A stretch of 64,000 nt of DNA from Leptolyngbya sp. NIES-3755 (GTDB lineage Bacteria > Cyanobacteriota > Cyanobacteriia > Leptolyngbyales > Leptolyngbyaceae), in NCBI GenBank assembly GCA_001548435.1, contig AP017308.1, positions 1,249,030-1,313,029 on the forward strand, given 5' to 3'. Positions 1 through 9,067 of the stretch are shown here, piece by piece. Each line of letters opens with the position of its first letter. The first letter of the stretch is position 1. Both the position numbers and the translations under genes were made by a program. The notes beneath the pieces were generated by a model. The model was not told the origin of the DNA. It did not search any database and was given only the letters and a program-made list of their open reading frames with translations.

Positions 1-1
1 A

Positions 2-307
2 AGGCAGATTGATCGAGAGTCACCTCAAGCAAAGTGTGAGCCTTCAGGAGAACAAGAGCCAGTCAATAAAGAATTAACTGATTTACTCAGACGAGCTTAT
101 GAGGCGACGGCAGGAGAAGACGGATTAGCGGAATTAGGAGCGCTCGGCTCTCAGATCAACAAAATCTCGTCGTCTTTTGATCCTAGAAACTATGGATACA
201 AGAAACTTCGATTGCTCGTTCGAGATATCGGCTTATTCGAGGTTCAAGAAATTCCTGGTAAGCAGAACCCACTTGCTAAGGTGGTGTATATCAAACTGAA
301 AGGGTAG
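2..307 (+). CDS. C-terminal part of an OST-HTH/LOTUS-domain protein (5' end outside window)
   Basis: An open frame enters from the left edge and stops at TAG 305-307. The visible ~101 residues contain a segment (GLAELGALGSQI, then SFDPRNYGYKKLRLLVRDIG, then LFEV) that looks like the OST-HTH/LOTUS fold, an RNA-binding winged helix. In bacteria this domain usually sits at the C-terminus of NYN-type (PIN-like) ribonuclease proteins, so the missing part is probably a NYN domain; that is inference. It ends just inside a strong hairpin terminator. Confidence 0.7.
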   Translation, partial: RQIDRESPQAKCEPSGEQEPVNKELTDLLRRAYEATAGEDGLAELGALGSQINKISSSFDPRNYGYKKLRLLVRDIGLFEVQEIPGKQNPLAKVVYIKLKG

Positions 308-338
308 ACCGAGCAATGCTCAATCTACCCCAAATTTT
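302..338 (+). terminator. rho-independent terminator, two-part stem
   Basis: GGGTAGA (302-308) pairs with TCTACCC (324-330). Inside it GAGC (311-314) pairs with GCTC (318-321) around an AAT loop. A short T-run (335-338) follows on the plus strand. The stop codon of the upstream gene lies in the left arm. It may also stop dxs transcripts arriving on the other strand. Confidence 0.7.
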
Positions 339-406
339 GTGATTAGTTTGAAAGGATTCGGTTTGAGACCCTAACAGTTGATATTTGCGAATCTCAAGCA
401 ATCACT

Positions 407-2302
407 TTAGAGCGCCGCGATCGCACTTCCCTGTTTCGCAAACGTTTTCAGAATCCGATCCGCCATTTGTGGAGGAGTCAGTCCTAATTCCGCTTTCGAT
501 TCGTCAGGAGTTGCATGATCAACCAGGATGTCAGGCACACCAATGCGAGTGACTGGAACAACAATTTCGGCATCCATCAAGGATTCGACGATCGCACTTC
601 CAAATCCCCCAGGCAGACAGCCTTCTTCAAGCGTGACCACCCGACCGATTTTCTGAGCCAGTGGATGAATGAGTTCTTCATCGAGCGGCTTCGCGAATCG
701 GGCATTAATTACAGTTGCTTCGATGCCGTGTTCGCTAAGAATTTCAGCAGTTTGCATTGCTGGGTAAACCATTGAGCCGTAACCGATCATCAGAAGGTCG
801 TCACCTTGGCGGAGAATTTCGGCTTTACCGATCGGTAATTCTTCCCAGCCTTCTTCCATTAATGGAACGCCGTAACCGTTGCCGCGTGGATAGCGCATTG
901 CGATCGGGCTTGAGGTGTGATTGATTCCGGTGACGAGCATTCGTTGGAGTTCGGCTTCGTCTTTAGGAGCCATTAGCACCATGTTGGGAATCGATCGCAG
1001 ATAGGCGATGTCGTACATTCCCTGGTGAGTCGGACCGTCGGACCCAACGATGCCAGCGCGATCCATGCAGAAGAAGACCGGAATATTTTGGATGCAGACA
1101 TCGTGAACGATTTGATCGTAGGCACGTTGTAGGAAGGTTGAATAAATCGTTGCAACGGGGCGCATTCCTTCACAAGCAAGTCCGGCGGCTAGTGTGACTG
1201 CGTGTTGCTCTGCAATGCCGACATCAATATATTGTTTCGGAACTCGTTTTTGGAAAATGTCGAGTCCAGTTCCGGTTGCCATTGCAGCGGTAATTCCAAG
1301 GATGCGAGGGTCATCTTCTGCAAGTTTGCTTAACGTTTCCCCGAATACTTTGGAATAGCTGGGAGGCTTGGGCTTGTTAGAAGGAATTGCTTTTCCGGTG
1401 GCGAGATTGAAGGGAGTTTGGGCGTGGTAGCCGACTTGATCTTGTTCTGCGATCGCATATCCTTTTCCTTTGACGGTCGCGACATGGACAAGAACCGGAC
1501 CAGGATGCTTATGGGCTTCTTTAAAAGTTGCAATTAACTCTTCTAAATTGTGTCCATCGACTGGACCCATATAAGTAAAGCCCAATTCTTCAAAGACGGC
1601 TCCCACTTTTGGAACGGCAAGCCGCTTCATTCCTTCTTTGAGACGGGACAACTCCGGTGAGAACGGCATCCCTTTCATCTGTTCTTCGATGTTATCCGTA
1701 AGGAATTGCACCGGAGGGCTGAGCCGCATTTTGTTCAAATAACGGGGAATTGCACCGACATTGGGAGAAATTGACATCTCGTTATCGTTAAGGACAACGA
1801 GAAGATTCGTTTTCGGTAAATGTCCTGCGTGGTTGATTGCTTCAAGTGCCATACCGCCTGTGAGAGCACCGTCACCAATGACTGCGGCGACTTTAAAGTT
1901 TTCGCCTTTGGCATCGCGAGCTAGTGCCATACCGAGCGCAGCGGAAATACTGGTCGAAGCGTGACCCGCTCCAAAATGGTCGAATTGGCTTTCACAACGT
2001 TTTAGATAGCCAGCAACGCCATCTTTTTGTCGGAGGGTGTGGAAATCAGCGTAGCGTCCGGTGAGCAGTTTGTGGGGGTACGCTTGGTGCCCGACATCCC
2101 AAATCACTTTGTCGCGATCGAGATCTAGGGTTTGATACAGGGCGAGGGTCAGTTCAACAACACCCAAGCCAGGACCGAGATGTCCCCCGATCGCTGCCAC
2201 CGTTTGCAGGTGCTTTTCGCGGATTTGACGTGCGATTTGCTGAAGCTGAAAAATCGATAATCCATGCAACTGGTTTGGGTGGGTCAATTCACTCAAATGC
2301 AT
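407..2302 (-). CDS. dxs: 1-deoxy-D-xylulose-5-phosphate synthase
   Basis: Thiamine-diphosphate enzyme that condenses pyruvate and glyceraldehyde 3-phosphate, the first step of the MEP isoprenoid pathway feeding carotenoids, the phytyl chain of chlorophyll and quinones. At 631 aa it has the usual length. The thiamine-diphosphate/Mg site is visible as GDG (143-145) followed by NDN (172-174), after the [12 protein letters not shown] segment (113-124). The transketolase pyrimidine-binding domain (from ~315) and C-terminal domain follow. The ATG at 2302 is preceded by AAGGAT, a plausible ribosome site. The gene is a single unit, divergent from the secreted protein at 2565. Identity is very secure. 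Confidence 0.98.
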   Translation of the reverse strand: MHLSELTHPNQLHGLSIFQLQQIARQIREKHLQTVAAIGGHLGPGLGVVELTLALYQTLDLDRDKVIWDVGHQAYPHKLLTGRYADFHTLRQKDGVAGYLKRCESQFDHFGAGHASTSISAALGMALARDAKGENFKVAAVIGDGALTGGMALEAINHAGHLPKTNLLVVLNDNEMSISPNVGAIPRYLNKMRLSPPVQFLTDNIEEQMKGMPFSPELSRLKEGMKRLAVPKVGAVFEELGFTYMGPVDGHNLEELIATFKEAHKHPGPVLVHVATVKGKGYAIAEQDQVGYHAQTPFNLATGKAIPSNKPKPPSYSKVFGETLSKLAEDDPRILGITAAMATGTGLDIFQKRVPKQYIDVGIAEQHAVTLAAGLACEGMRPVATIYSTFLQRAYDQIVHDVCIQNIPVFFCMDRAGIVGSDGPTHQGMYDIAYLRSIPNMVLMAPKDEAELQRMLVTGINHTSSPIAMRYPRGNGYGVPLMEEGWEELPIGKAEILRQGDDLLMIGYGSMVYPAMQTAEILSEHGIEATVINARFAKPLDEELIHPLAQKIGRVVTLEEGCLPGGFGSAIVESLMDAEIVVPVTRIGVPDILVDHATPDESKAELGLTPPQMADRILKTFAKQGSAIAAL

Positions 2303-2564
2303 ACCGGGGTATCCTTCGGATGATGTGATGTGAGCAGTAGGATAGGTCTACCTGTTATCACTCTAGTTCATTGGGGGTAATGATTCAGAGTACTCGTATG
2401 CAAATTGCAACTTTTCTCGTGATAAAAATTTAGGCGCAGCTTACTACAATTTGTGCTTGGAATTGGCAGGCTGATTAAATCTTCTGGATCTTCGTATCGC
2501 TTCAGAAGAAGGATGTGCCACAATTTTTCCTAATGTTTGAATTCGTGGCGCGAGGATTTTGTAC

Positions 2565-3254
2565 ATGTCGATCCGAAAGTTGATGCAGTCGGTGGGGATG
2601 CGGAGTGCGATCGCATCTATCATCGGAGGGAGCTTGGTTGCTTCAGCGATTCCAGCGAGAGCAGCAGTATTGGATGATTTGCTGATTCGTCCGGGTGTGG
2701 ATGAAGCGGATTTTGATAACTGTGCGCGGGATTTGACGCGGGGAAGAGTAGCGGCGGCAGTGGCGGCGGATGCCTGTGCGAAAGCGATTCGTCCGAAGGA
2801 TTTGGGAATTTGTGTGACGCGGATTACTCGGAATAATATTTCTGGGGATGATGCGCTTTCGGTATGTCGTCAGGTTCGTCGTCCGGTGGAAGCGGCAAAT
2901 TGTGTGACGGACATTGCTCGGAGAGCGCCTAGTACTGCAACCGTGAATGTATTGGATGGGTGTCGTCGGAGTTTGTTGCCGGAGCGATTCTCTAGGTGTG
3001 TAGTGGATTTGAGTCGGGAATTGAAATTGGCAACGGATCAATCGATCGCGAATTGTATTGACGCGACCGATCGTAGTCGTGATTTGTTGCCAACGGTATT
3101 ACCAGGTTCAACGACGACTCCGCCTATTACGACTCCGCCAGCAGGTTCAGTCACACCTACAACGCCTGTTTCTCCAGGTCAAAGCTCACCCTTGCCACCT
3201 GCAACAACACCAGGAACGACTAGACCCGGAACTGTGACACCTCAGCGATTCTAA
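2565..3254 (+). CDS. secreted cysteine-repeat protein of unknown function
   Basis: 229 aa. I prefer ATG 2565 over the in-frame TTG 2559 because GAGG (2552-2555) is then well spaced. Residues 1-33 form a signal peptide with an A-R-A cleavage motif. Residues 50-165 hold eight cysteines at 53, 71, 83, 101, 113, 133, 145 and 164, so gaps alternate 18, 12, 18, 12, 20, 12, 19. This looks like four copies of a ~30-residue two-cysteine repeat with C-V/A-x-D-L/I after every other cysteine. The tail (about 175-229) is Pro/Thr/Ser/Gly-rich and disordered. I infer an extracytoplasmic, possibly disulfide-bonded helical-repeat protein. No function is recognised. Confidence 0.85.
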   Translation: MSIRKLMQSVGMRSAIASIIGGSLVASAIPARAAVLDDLLIRPGVDEADFDNCARDLTRGRVAAAVAADACAKAIRPKDLGICVTRITRNNISGDDALSVCRQVRRPVEAANCVTDIARRAPSTATVNVLDGCRRSLLPERFSRCVVDLSRELKLATDQSIANCIDATDRSRDLLPTVLPGSTTTPPITTPPAGSVTPTTPVSPGQSSPLPPATTPGTTRPGTVTPQRF

Positions 3255-3262
3255 GTTAAACT

Positions 3263-3305
3263 CGGAACTCAGCAGAATTTTGACGGACTCTGAGTTCCGG
3301 TTTTT
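3263..3305 (+). terminator. rho-independent terminator just ahead of tex
   Basis: CGGAACTCAG (3263-3272) pairs perfectly with CTGAGTTCCG (3290-3299), followed by a five-T run (3301-3305). It ends the cysteine-repeat gene, yet the T-run is only three bases before the tex start codon. Confidence 0.85.
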
Positions 3306-3308
3306 CTC

Positions 3309-5558
3309 ATGATCAACATTCCTCAACTTCTGGCAGACGAACTTTCACTGCGATCGTTCCAAGTTGCCAATGCTCTAGAACTCTTTGCAGAAGGGGCGAC
3401 GGTTCCATTTATTGCGCGGTATCGCAAAGAGCGGACGGGCGAAATGGATGAAGTGCAGTTGCGGGATCTGTTCGATCGATATACGTATCTGACGGAATTA
3501 GAGGAGCGGAAGAAAAGTGTTCTCGAATCGATCGAGTCTCAGGGCAAGTTAACTGAGGAATTGAAGGACAAAATTGAGGCTTGTTTGCAGAAAAACGAGC
3601 TTGAAGATTTGTATTTGCCGTATCGTCCAAAGCGGAGAACGAGAGCGACGATCGCAAAAGAAAAAGGTTTGGGTGGACTAGCAGAATTTATTGCTAATTT
3701 GAATCAACCGAAAGCTCAAGCTGCTTCGCTGGAAGAAGAGGCGAAAAAGTATTTATCAGAGCAAGTTAAAACCGTTGAAGAAGCGCTACAAGGTGCGTCA
3801 GATATTTTGGCGGAAGAAGTTTCAGAGAAAGCAGAACTGCGATCATATTTAAGAGAGTTTCTATCCAATACAGGTGTGTTTGTCTCTCGAATCAAAAATG
3901 ATCATCCTGAAGGTACAACGAAGTTTGAAATGTACCGAAATTATCAGGCGAAAGTGAAAACGATCGCGCCTCATAATCTTCTGGCTTTGTGTCGTGGGGA
4001 AGCAGAAGGAATTTTGAGTTTTGAGCTTACATTTGACGAAGATGCAGTACAGCAGTATTTAGAAAGCCAAATTATTCGAGAAAAATCTGTACGAGAATTT
4101 TATCGATCGATGCTGAAAGATGCGTTTAATCGATTGATGAAAACTTCGATTATTTCGGAAGTACGATCGCAGAAGAAACAAGAAGCCGACATTGAATCAA
4201 TCAAAACCTTTGAAACGAATTTAAGAGAATTATTGCTCTCGGCCCCGGCGGGAATGAAGCCAACATTAGCAGTTGATCCTGGATTTCGGACAGGCTGCAA
4301 AGTTTCAGTACTGGATCAAACTGGAAAATTCTTAAAGTACGAGGCAATTTTTCCACACACAGGAGCAGAGAGGCGGAAACAAGCCGCGATTACTTTGAAG
4401 CAATTGATTGAGAAATACAAGATTGAATTGATTGCGATCGGGAATGGAACCGCAAGCCGCGAAACCGATGAATTCGTTGCGGAAGTTCTCGCAAATTCAG
4501 AGCAGAAACCAATCAAAGTAATTGTGAACGAATCTGGAGCTTCGATTTACTCAGCGAGTCCGGTTGCGATTGCAGAATTTCCAGATTTAGATATTACGGT
4601 TCGAGGTGCGATTAGTATTGGACGACGGTTGCAAGATCCATTGGCTGAATTAGTCAAAATTGATCCAAAATCGATCGGCGTTGGACAATATCAGCACGAT
4701 GTTGATCAAAAGCTTTTGAAGAAGAAACTTGATGAAACCGTTGAAAGCTGTGTGAACTATGTGGGCGTTGATCTCAATACAGCATCGAAAGAATTATTGA
4801 TGTTTGTATCGGGTGTGAGTGCGACAGTTGCCAATAATATCGTTGCTTATCGAAATGAGAATGGGGCATTTGTCGATCGTAAATCTCTCCGCAAAGTACC
4901 AAAATTAGGCGCGAAAACATTTGAACAAGCCGCAGGATTTTTGAGAATTCGAGGCGGGAAAAATCCATTAGATAATACGGCTGTTCACCCAGAAAGTTAT
5001 GGAATCTTGGAAGCGATCGCTAAAGATCTAAATGTTCCACTTTCGCAGACAGCGCAAATTGCATCACAGCTTAAAGCGAACCTCAAAAAATATGTGACCG
5101 ATGCGATCGGAGAACCAACATTACGAGACATCATCAGCGAATTAGAGAAACCGGGACGTGATCCACGTGCTGAATTTAAATATGCAACCTTCAGGGAGGG
5201 GATCAAAGAAATCTCAGATCTCAAGGTTGGAATGGAACTTGAAGGGATTGTTACTAATGTCGCAAACTTCGGGGCATTCGTTGATATTGGCGTTCACCAA
5301 GATGGATTGATTCACGTTTCGCAAATGAGCGATCGATTTGTCAGCGATCCAAACCAAATCGTAAAAGTCGGACAAGTTGTGAAAGTCCGAGTGCTGGAAG
5401 TCAATGAATCGCTCAAACGAATTAGCTTATCCATGAAGTCGGAAAACTCAGTTTCCACTAAGAATCAGCCCACACCAAAACGGTCTGAGCAGAAACAAGT
5501 TCCCCAAAAGCCAGTTTCACTCAATGATTTGAAATCGAAATTTGGCAAAAAGGCTTAG
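3309..5558 (+). CDS. tex: Tex-type RNA-binding protein (S1 domain, transcription accessory)
   Basis: 749 aa, typical Tex length. The order is: N-terminal Tex helices with the conserved GATVPFIARYRKE segment (29-41), a YqgF/RNase H-like domain starting near AVDPGFRTGCK, helix-hairpin-helix repeats (from ~490), and a C-terminal S1 domain (about 638-710, GMELEGIVTNVANFGAFVDIG). A basic tail follows. Tex proteins bind nucleic acid and affect transcription or RNA processing; the precise role in cyanobacteria is not known to me. The N-terminus matches the family, so ATG 3309 looks right, although it has no Shine-Dalgarno and lies directly after a terminator. The stop overlaps the convergent gene at 5555 by four bases. 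Confidence 0.95.
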   Translation: MINIPQLLADELSLRSFQVANALELFAEGATVPFIARYRKERTGEMDEVQLRDLFDRYTYLTELEERKKSVLESIESQGKLTEELKDKIEACLQKNELEDLYLPYRPKRRTRATIAKEKGLGGLAEFIANLNQPKAQAASLEEEAKKYLSEQVKTVEEALQGASDILAEEVSEKAELRSYLREFLSNTGVFVSRIKNDHPEGTTKFEMYRNYQAKVKTIAPHNLLALCRGEAEGILSFELTFDEDAVQQYLESQIIREKSVREFYRSMLKDAFNRLMKTSIISEVRSQKKQEADIESIKTFETNLRELLLSAPAGMKPTLAVDPGFRTGCKVSVLDQTGKFLKYEAIFPHTGAERRKQAAITLKQLIEKYKIELIAIGNGTASRETDEFVAEVLANSEQKPIKVIVNESGASIYSASPVAIAEFPDLDITVRGAISIGRRLQDPLAELVKIDPKSIGVGQYQHDVDQKLLKKKLDETVESCVNYVGVDLNTASKELLMFVSGVSATVANNIVAYRNENGAFVDRKSLRKVPKLGAKTFEQAAGFLRIRGGKNPLDNTAVHPESYGILEAIAKDLNVPLSQTAQIASQLKANLKKYVTDAIGEPTLRDIISELEKPGRDPRAEFKYATFREGIKEISDLKVGMELEGIVTNVANFGAFVDIGVHQDGLIHVSQMSDRFVSDPNQIVKVGQVVKVRVLEVNESLKRISLSMKSENSVSTKNQPTPKRSEQKQVPQKPVSLNDLKSKFGKKA

Positions 5559-5827
5559 TGGCGATCGCCATGACTCGGACAAGGAGGAGCCGAAATCGAA
5601 CGATCGAGCCAACCGACCGCTTGCTGTAATCGAGGTAAGGCTTCCTCCGGATTCTCTTTGAGCAAATACACCAATGCCACCGCAGATTGCTCGATCGCTC
5701 TAGCTTTGCGATTTGATTTGAGACGATGCCAATCTCGATCACTGATGCTCAATCGTTCGACCAGAGCTTGAGCGAGTTCGATCGTGCTGACCTCGGAAAG
5801 TTGTTGGGAAGAAAGAGTTTCTGACAT
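5555..5827 (-). CDS. small conserved cyanobacterial protein, function unknown
   Basis: 90 aa, acidic N-terminus, mostly helical, no signal peptide or membrane segment. The core (TIELAQALVERLSISDRDW, then RAIEQSAVALVYLLKEN) resembles small proteins conserved across cyanobacteria, possibly the DUF6439 group; I am not certain of that label. It is divergent from the coiled-coil gene at 5874 with a ~46-base shared promoter region, and convergent with tex, sharing four bases (TTAG). Confidence 0.75.
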   Translation of the reverse strand: MSETLSSQQLSEVSTIELAQALVERLSISDRDWHRLKSNRKARAIEQSAVALVYLLKENPEEALPRLQQAVGWLDRSISAPPCPSHGDRH

Positions 5828-5873
5828 AGTTAAGAGTGAGTAGAATGAAGCGTCTACTCAATTATTCTGACGC

Positions 5874-6263
5874 ATGGCGGCTTCTTCCGACGAACTTCCC
5901 TTTGATCAGGCACTCGAAAAAGTAGAGCGATCGCTTCTGGATTTGAAAGATCGGTATGCTCAAGTTCAACGTGACGGGCAGCAGCTTGAAACGTTACAAG
6001 AGCGCAAAGCTAATCTGAAATCTCAAGGTAAATCTCATACGCTTAAAGCCGAATTACGAGAAATTGAGCAACAATTAGAAGAACTGGAATTGAATCTGGA
6101 AAGTCGGCTGTTTTCTTGGTCAGGCTTGAAAGAAGTCTTTTGGCAGGCGGTACGATTTGGAGGATTGGGCATAGCGATCGGTTGGTCGCTGGCATTCATT
6201 ACTTTCAAAACACCTGCGCCAAATCATTCCAATACTCCCTCGAATAGTTTGTCTAGCCCCTAG
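5874..6263 (+). CDS. coiled-coil protein with one C-terminal membrane helix
   Basis: 129 aa. Residues 9-80 form a charged coiled coil ([19 protein letters not shown], later [19 protein letters not shown]). Residues ~93-112 are a single membrane helix ([17 protein letters not shown]), followed by a Ser/Pro/Asn-rich tail. It looks like a tail-anchored membrane protein with a cytoplasmic coiled coil. No function is recognised. It ends seven bases before asnS and is probably cotranscribed with it. Confidence 0.8.
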   Translation: MAASSDELPFDQALEKVERSLLDLKDRYAQVQRDGQQLETLQERKANLKSQGKSHTLKAELREIEQQLEELELNLESRLFSWSGLKEVFWQAVRFGGLGIAIGWSLAFITFKTPAPNHSNTPSNSLSSP

Positions 6264-6270
6264 TATTCTT

Positions 6271-7659
6271 ATGACTCGACGTATTGCAGAACTTCTTCGC
6301 GCTGGTCAACCGGATGAAACTGTCACCATTCAAGGATGGGTTCGGACGAAGCGAGAACAAAAAGGATTTTCATTTATTGAGGTGAATGACGGTTCTTCGA
6401 TGGCAGGGCTGCAAGTCGTGATTAATCAAGATGTACCTGATTATGAGGCGAGTTTGAAACGAATTAGCACCGGGGCTTCGGTGGAGGTTTCAGGTGTTCT
6501 CGTGCCATCTCCGGGGAAAGGTCAGCGGATTGAATTGAAAGCAAGTACGTTGCAGGTTTTTGGAGAAGCTGATCCTGAAACTTACCCGTTGCAGAAAAAG
6601 CGGCATTCGTTTGAGTTTTTGCGAGACATTGGACATCTGCGATCGCGGACCAATACTTTAGGTGCAGTGTTCCGAGTCCGAAATGCTTGTGCGGCTGCAA
6701 TTCATCAATTTTTCCAAGAGCGCGGATTCTTGTGGGTTCACACTCCTGTGATTACTGCAAGCGACGCTGAAGGTGCAGGTGAAATGTTTGCGGTCACGAG
6801 TTTGGATCTGAAAAAAGTGCCGCTGAATGAACAGAAAGAGATTGATTACACTCAGGACTTTTTCGGTAAGCCTGCTTATTTAACGGTGAGCGGTCAGCTT
6901 GAAGCCGAAATTATGGCAATGGCGTTCAGCAATGTTTATACCTTTGGTCCAACTTTCCGAGCAGAGAACTCCAACACTTCGCGGCACTTGGCAGAATTTT
7001 GGATGGTTGAGCCAGAGATGGCATTCTGTGATCTAGATGGCGATATGGACTTGGCTGAAGCATTTTTGAAATACATCTTCAGCTATGTGATGGAACATTG
7101 CTCGGAAGACATGGAATTTTTCAATGCTCGGATCGATGATTCAGTATTGGCGACCGCAGAGAACATTATTAACAATCAGTTCGAGCGGATTACTTATACG
7201 AAAGCGATCGAGCTTCTTGAAAAATCAGATAAAAAATTCGAGTATCCGGTGGAATGGGGATTAGATTTGCAGTCGGAACACGAGCGATATTTGGCTGAGG
7301 ATCTGTTTAAGAAGCCTACGATCGTCACCGATTACCCAACACAAATCAAAGCGTTCTACATGCGGTTGAGCGATGACGAGAAAACCGTTCGAGCAATGGA
7401 CATTCTCGCACCCAAAATTGGAGAAATCATTGGCGGGTCGCAGCGGGAAGAACGGCTAGATGTATTAGAGCGGCGAATTGTTCAGCAAGGATTAGATCCA
7501 GCGGTTTACTGGTGGTACCTCGATTTGCGGCGGTATGGAACTGTGCCTCACGCTGGATTTGGTTTGGGATTTGAACGGTTAGTGCAATTTATGACAGGAA
7601 TGGCAAATATTCGTGATGTCATCCCGTTTCCGCGTACCCCTCAGAATGTGGAGTTTTAA
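6271..7659 (+). CDS. asnS: asparaginyl-tRNA synthetase
   Basis: Charges tRNA-Asn with asparagine in the cytoplasm. 462 aa, normal length. An N-terminal OB-fold anticodon-binding domain ([24 protein letters not shown], about 18-41) is followed by a class II catalytic core with motif 2 ([22 protein letters not shown]) and motif 3 ([15 protein letters not shown], near the C-terminus). The insert near [24 protein letters not shown] is typical of bacterial AsnRS and helps separate it from AspRS. Confidence 0.97.
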   Translation: MTRRIAELLRAGQPDETVTIQGWVRTKREQKGFSFIEVNDGSSMAGLQVVINQDVPDYEASLKRISTGASVEVSGVLVPSPGKGQRIELKASTLQVFGEADPETYPLQKKRHSFEFLRDIGHLRSRTNTLGAVFRVRNACAAAIHQFFQERGFLWVHTPVITASDAEGAGEMFAVTSLDLKKVPLNEQKEIDYTQDFFGKPAYLTVSGQLEAEIMAMAFSNVYTFGPTFRAENSNTSRHLAEFWMVEPEMAFCDLDGDMDLAEAFLKYIFSYVMEHCSEDMEFFNARIDDSVLATAENIINNQFERITYTKAIELLEKSDKKFEYPVEWGLDLQSEHERYLAEDLFKKPTIVTDYPTQIKAFYMRLSDDEKTVRAMDILAPKIGEIIGGSQREERLDVLERRIVQQGLDPAVYWWYLDLRRYGTVPHAGFGLGFERLVQFMTGMANIRDVIPFPRTPQNVEF

Positions 7660-7661
7660 AG

Positions 7662-7853
7662 TTAATGGGGCATTGCTTCGATCAGTGCCCTAAGTGCTTT
7701 ATTCACAGCTTCCGGTGTTTTGAAAACCTGGGAAACATCTTCATCGAGAACAACGATCGTTCTTTTGCGATCGTTGTTTTGGTCTGCAAATCGATTCGGT
7801 TTCGCTCTTTGATAGTCAAACTGGTATTCTGTTGCGAGATCATCGTTTGACAT
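7662..7853 (-). CDS. small antitoxin-like protein
   Basis: 63 aa when started at ATG 7853; a longer form from 7913 adds 20 residues that look like non-coding leader. The C-terminal pattern (RKRTIVVLDEDVSQVFKTPEAVNKALRALIEA) resembles small cyanobacterial proteins often annotated as type II antitoxins or orphan partners. No toxin lies beside it, so it may be solitary. It is divergent from the restriction-modification regulator at 8000, and the shared intergenic region carries repeats that could be operators. It is convergent with asnS, three bases apart. Confidence 0.65.
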   Translation of the reverse strand: MSNDDLATEYQFDYQRAKPNRFADQNNDRKRTIVVLDEDVSQVFKTPEAVNKALRALIEAMPH

Positions 7854-7904
7854 TATTCCCGTTACCTTCACGAGCTTTGTAAGTTCTAAGAAAATAGTGT
7901 AACC

Positions 7905-7950
7905 CGAAGTCATACTTCGTTTTAGTCAAAGCCATACTCTGTTTTAATTA
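7905..7950. promoter_or_regulatory. candidate operator: inverted and direct repeats ahead of the XRE regulator
   Basis: CGAAGT-CAT-ACTTCG (7905-7919) is a perfect 6-bp inverted repeat. The 18-mer CATACTTCGTTTTAGTCA (7911-7928) recurs at 7933-7950 with 14 of 18 identities. The two copies are exactly 22 bp apart, so they lie on the same face of the helix. This is the expected arrangement for an XRE/C-protein operator. Confidence 0.5.
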
Positions 7951-7999
7951 GTTTCCTAACTCTGTACTGTCTGTTACTCAGAGCGAAGGATTTAAGCAT

Positions 8000-8215
8000 A
8001 TAGCTACCTTAAGGAAAAAATTTGGACAAAGGCTTCGATATCTACGCCGACTAAGAGATTTGACACAGGAGCAACTGGCAGAAGCAAGTGGCATCTCAGT
8101 GGAGTTTCTTAGCAATATTGAGCGAGGTATCAACGCTCCCTCATTTGAAACCATAGAAAGTCTGGCAGAAGCACTTAAGGTTCCGTTCGCTGATCTCTTT
8201 GATTTCCAAGAGTAG
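8000..8215 (+). CDS. XRE-family regulator, C-protein-like, with non-standard ATA start
   Basis: 71-residue frame ending at TAG 8213-8215. It encodes a helix-turn-helix (FGQRLRYLRRLRDLTQEQLA, then EASGISVEFLSNIERGINAP, then SFETIESLAEAL) ending in FADLFDF, like restriction-modification controller proteins. No ATG, GTG or TTG exists in frame between the upstream stop (7949-7951) and the middle of the first helix. ATA 8000 is nine bases after AAGGA (7986-7990) and would give M-A-T-L-R-K-K-F-G, the usual family N-terminus. Either ATA is used, or an ATG was mutated and the gene is dying. It lies six bases before the nuclease gene, so the two are probably coupled. Confidence 0.7.
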   Translation: MATLRKKFGQRLRYLRRLRDLTQEQLAEASGISVEFLSNIERGINAPSFETIESLAEALKVPFADLFDFQE

Positions 8216-8221
8216 AGCGAT

Positions 8222-9037
8222 ATGTCTGAAGAACAAAATAAAGATGTCCTAATTTCTGTACAGGCGGAATTAACAAAAATTGTACAAAAAGGGACTAATG
8301 AAAAGACTGTAGCTAAGGCAGAACTTCAGATTATTAATAAGTCGGCAGCAGCAATGCGCCGTGCTCCGATGGATCTACTTGCACAGTTAATTAGAGACTA
8401 TGCAAAAAGAGAACGTGATATCTCTGAGGAAGATGTTCGGATTTTGATTGACATGGTGAAAAGTTTCTTTAGGAAACATTTACTAGCTTCCGGATATCAG
8501 GAAAAGAAGATTAAGGCACTCATCACCAAGTTTCGAGATGCGGGACGGCGCTCAGCACCCTGGAAACCAACCTCTACTCGTGTACCAGGCAGACCGCAAG
8601 ATGGTGCAGATGGCAACAGACAATCACGTTGGCTACTTCCGCCTGATCACAAATTTTATGCTAGTGAAGTTGATGCTACTCTTGTCGAAATCAAGTATTT
8701 TCTACAAACACTAGCAATGCAGGGAGCACCAGTATTACCTCCTAACTTCATACAAGAGAGCTTCCATTGGCTTTTAGGTCACTCAGTAGAACCTGGGCAG
8801 TATCTTGATCCCATCCAATTAATTCCTATCGAATTTCAGGAATTCATTAATGAGCCAAGGCTTATTCAATCAGGTCACTTGACTCCTCTAGATCGTGGCG
8901 GGCGACATGTCCCAGACAACACCTTCTTGATGTTAGCTAGAAGTAATCAAATTCAAGGCAATCAAACTTTAGAAGAGTTACTTGAATTGATGGAAAGAGT
9001 CGTCTCAGGATATCAGCAGAGGCGGCAAAAAGAATGA
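8222..9037 (+). CDS. putative HNH-type restriction endonuclease
   Basis: 271 aa, not a family I can name. The C-terminal stretch from 217 reads SGHLTPLDRGGRHVPDNTF and continues through N242 to QGN (245-247). It fits an HNH beta-beta-alpha metal motif, with H219 as first ligand/base, N233 in the middle and N242 in the last position, without the zinc cysteines. The N-terminal half is helical and charged. Position right after an XRE controller and facing an N6-adenine methylase supports a role as the cutting subunit of a restriction-modification system; that is inference. Ends 30 bases from the convergent methylase gene. Confidence 0.65.
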   Translation: MSEEQNKDVLISVQAELTKIVQKGTNEKTVAKAELQIINKSAAAMRRAPMDLLAQLIRDYAKRERDISEEDVRILIDMVKSFFRKHLLASGYQEKKIKALITKFRDAGRRSAPWKPTSTRVPGRPQDGADGNRQSRWLLPPDHKFYASEVDATLVEIKYFLQTLAMQGAPVLPPNFIQESFHWLLGHSVEPGQYLDPIQLIPIEFQEFINEPRLIQSGHLTPLDRGGRHVPDNTFLMLARSNQIQGNQTLEELLELMERVVSGYQQRRQKE

Positions 9038-9067
9038 GAGGTAGTTACAAGAAAAAACGGAAGGGGT

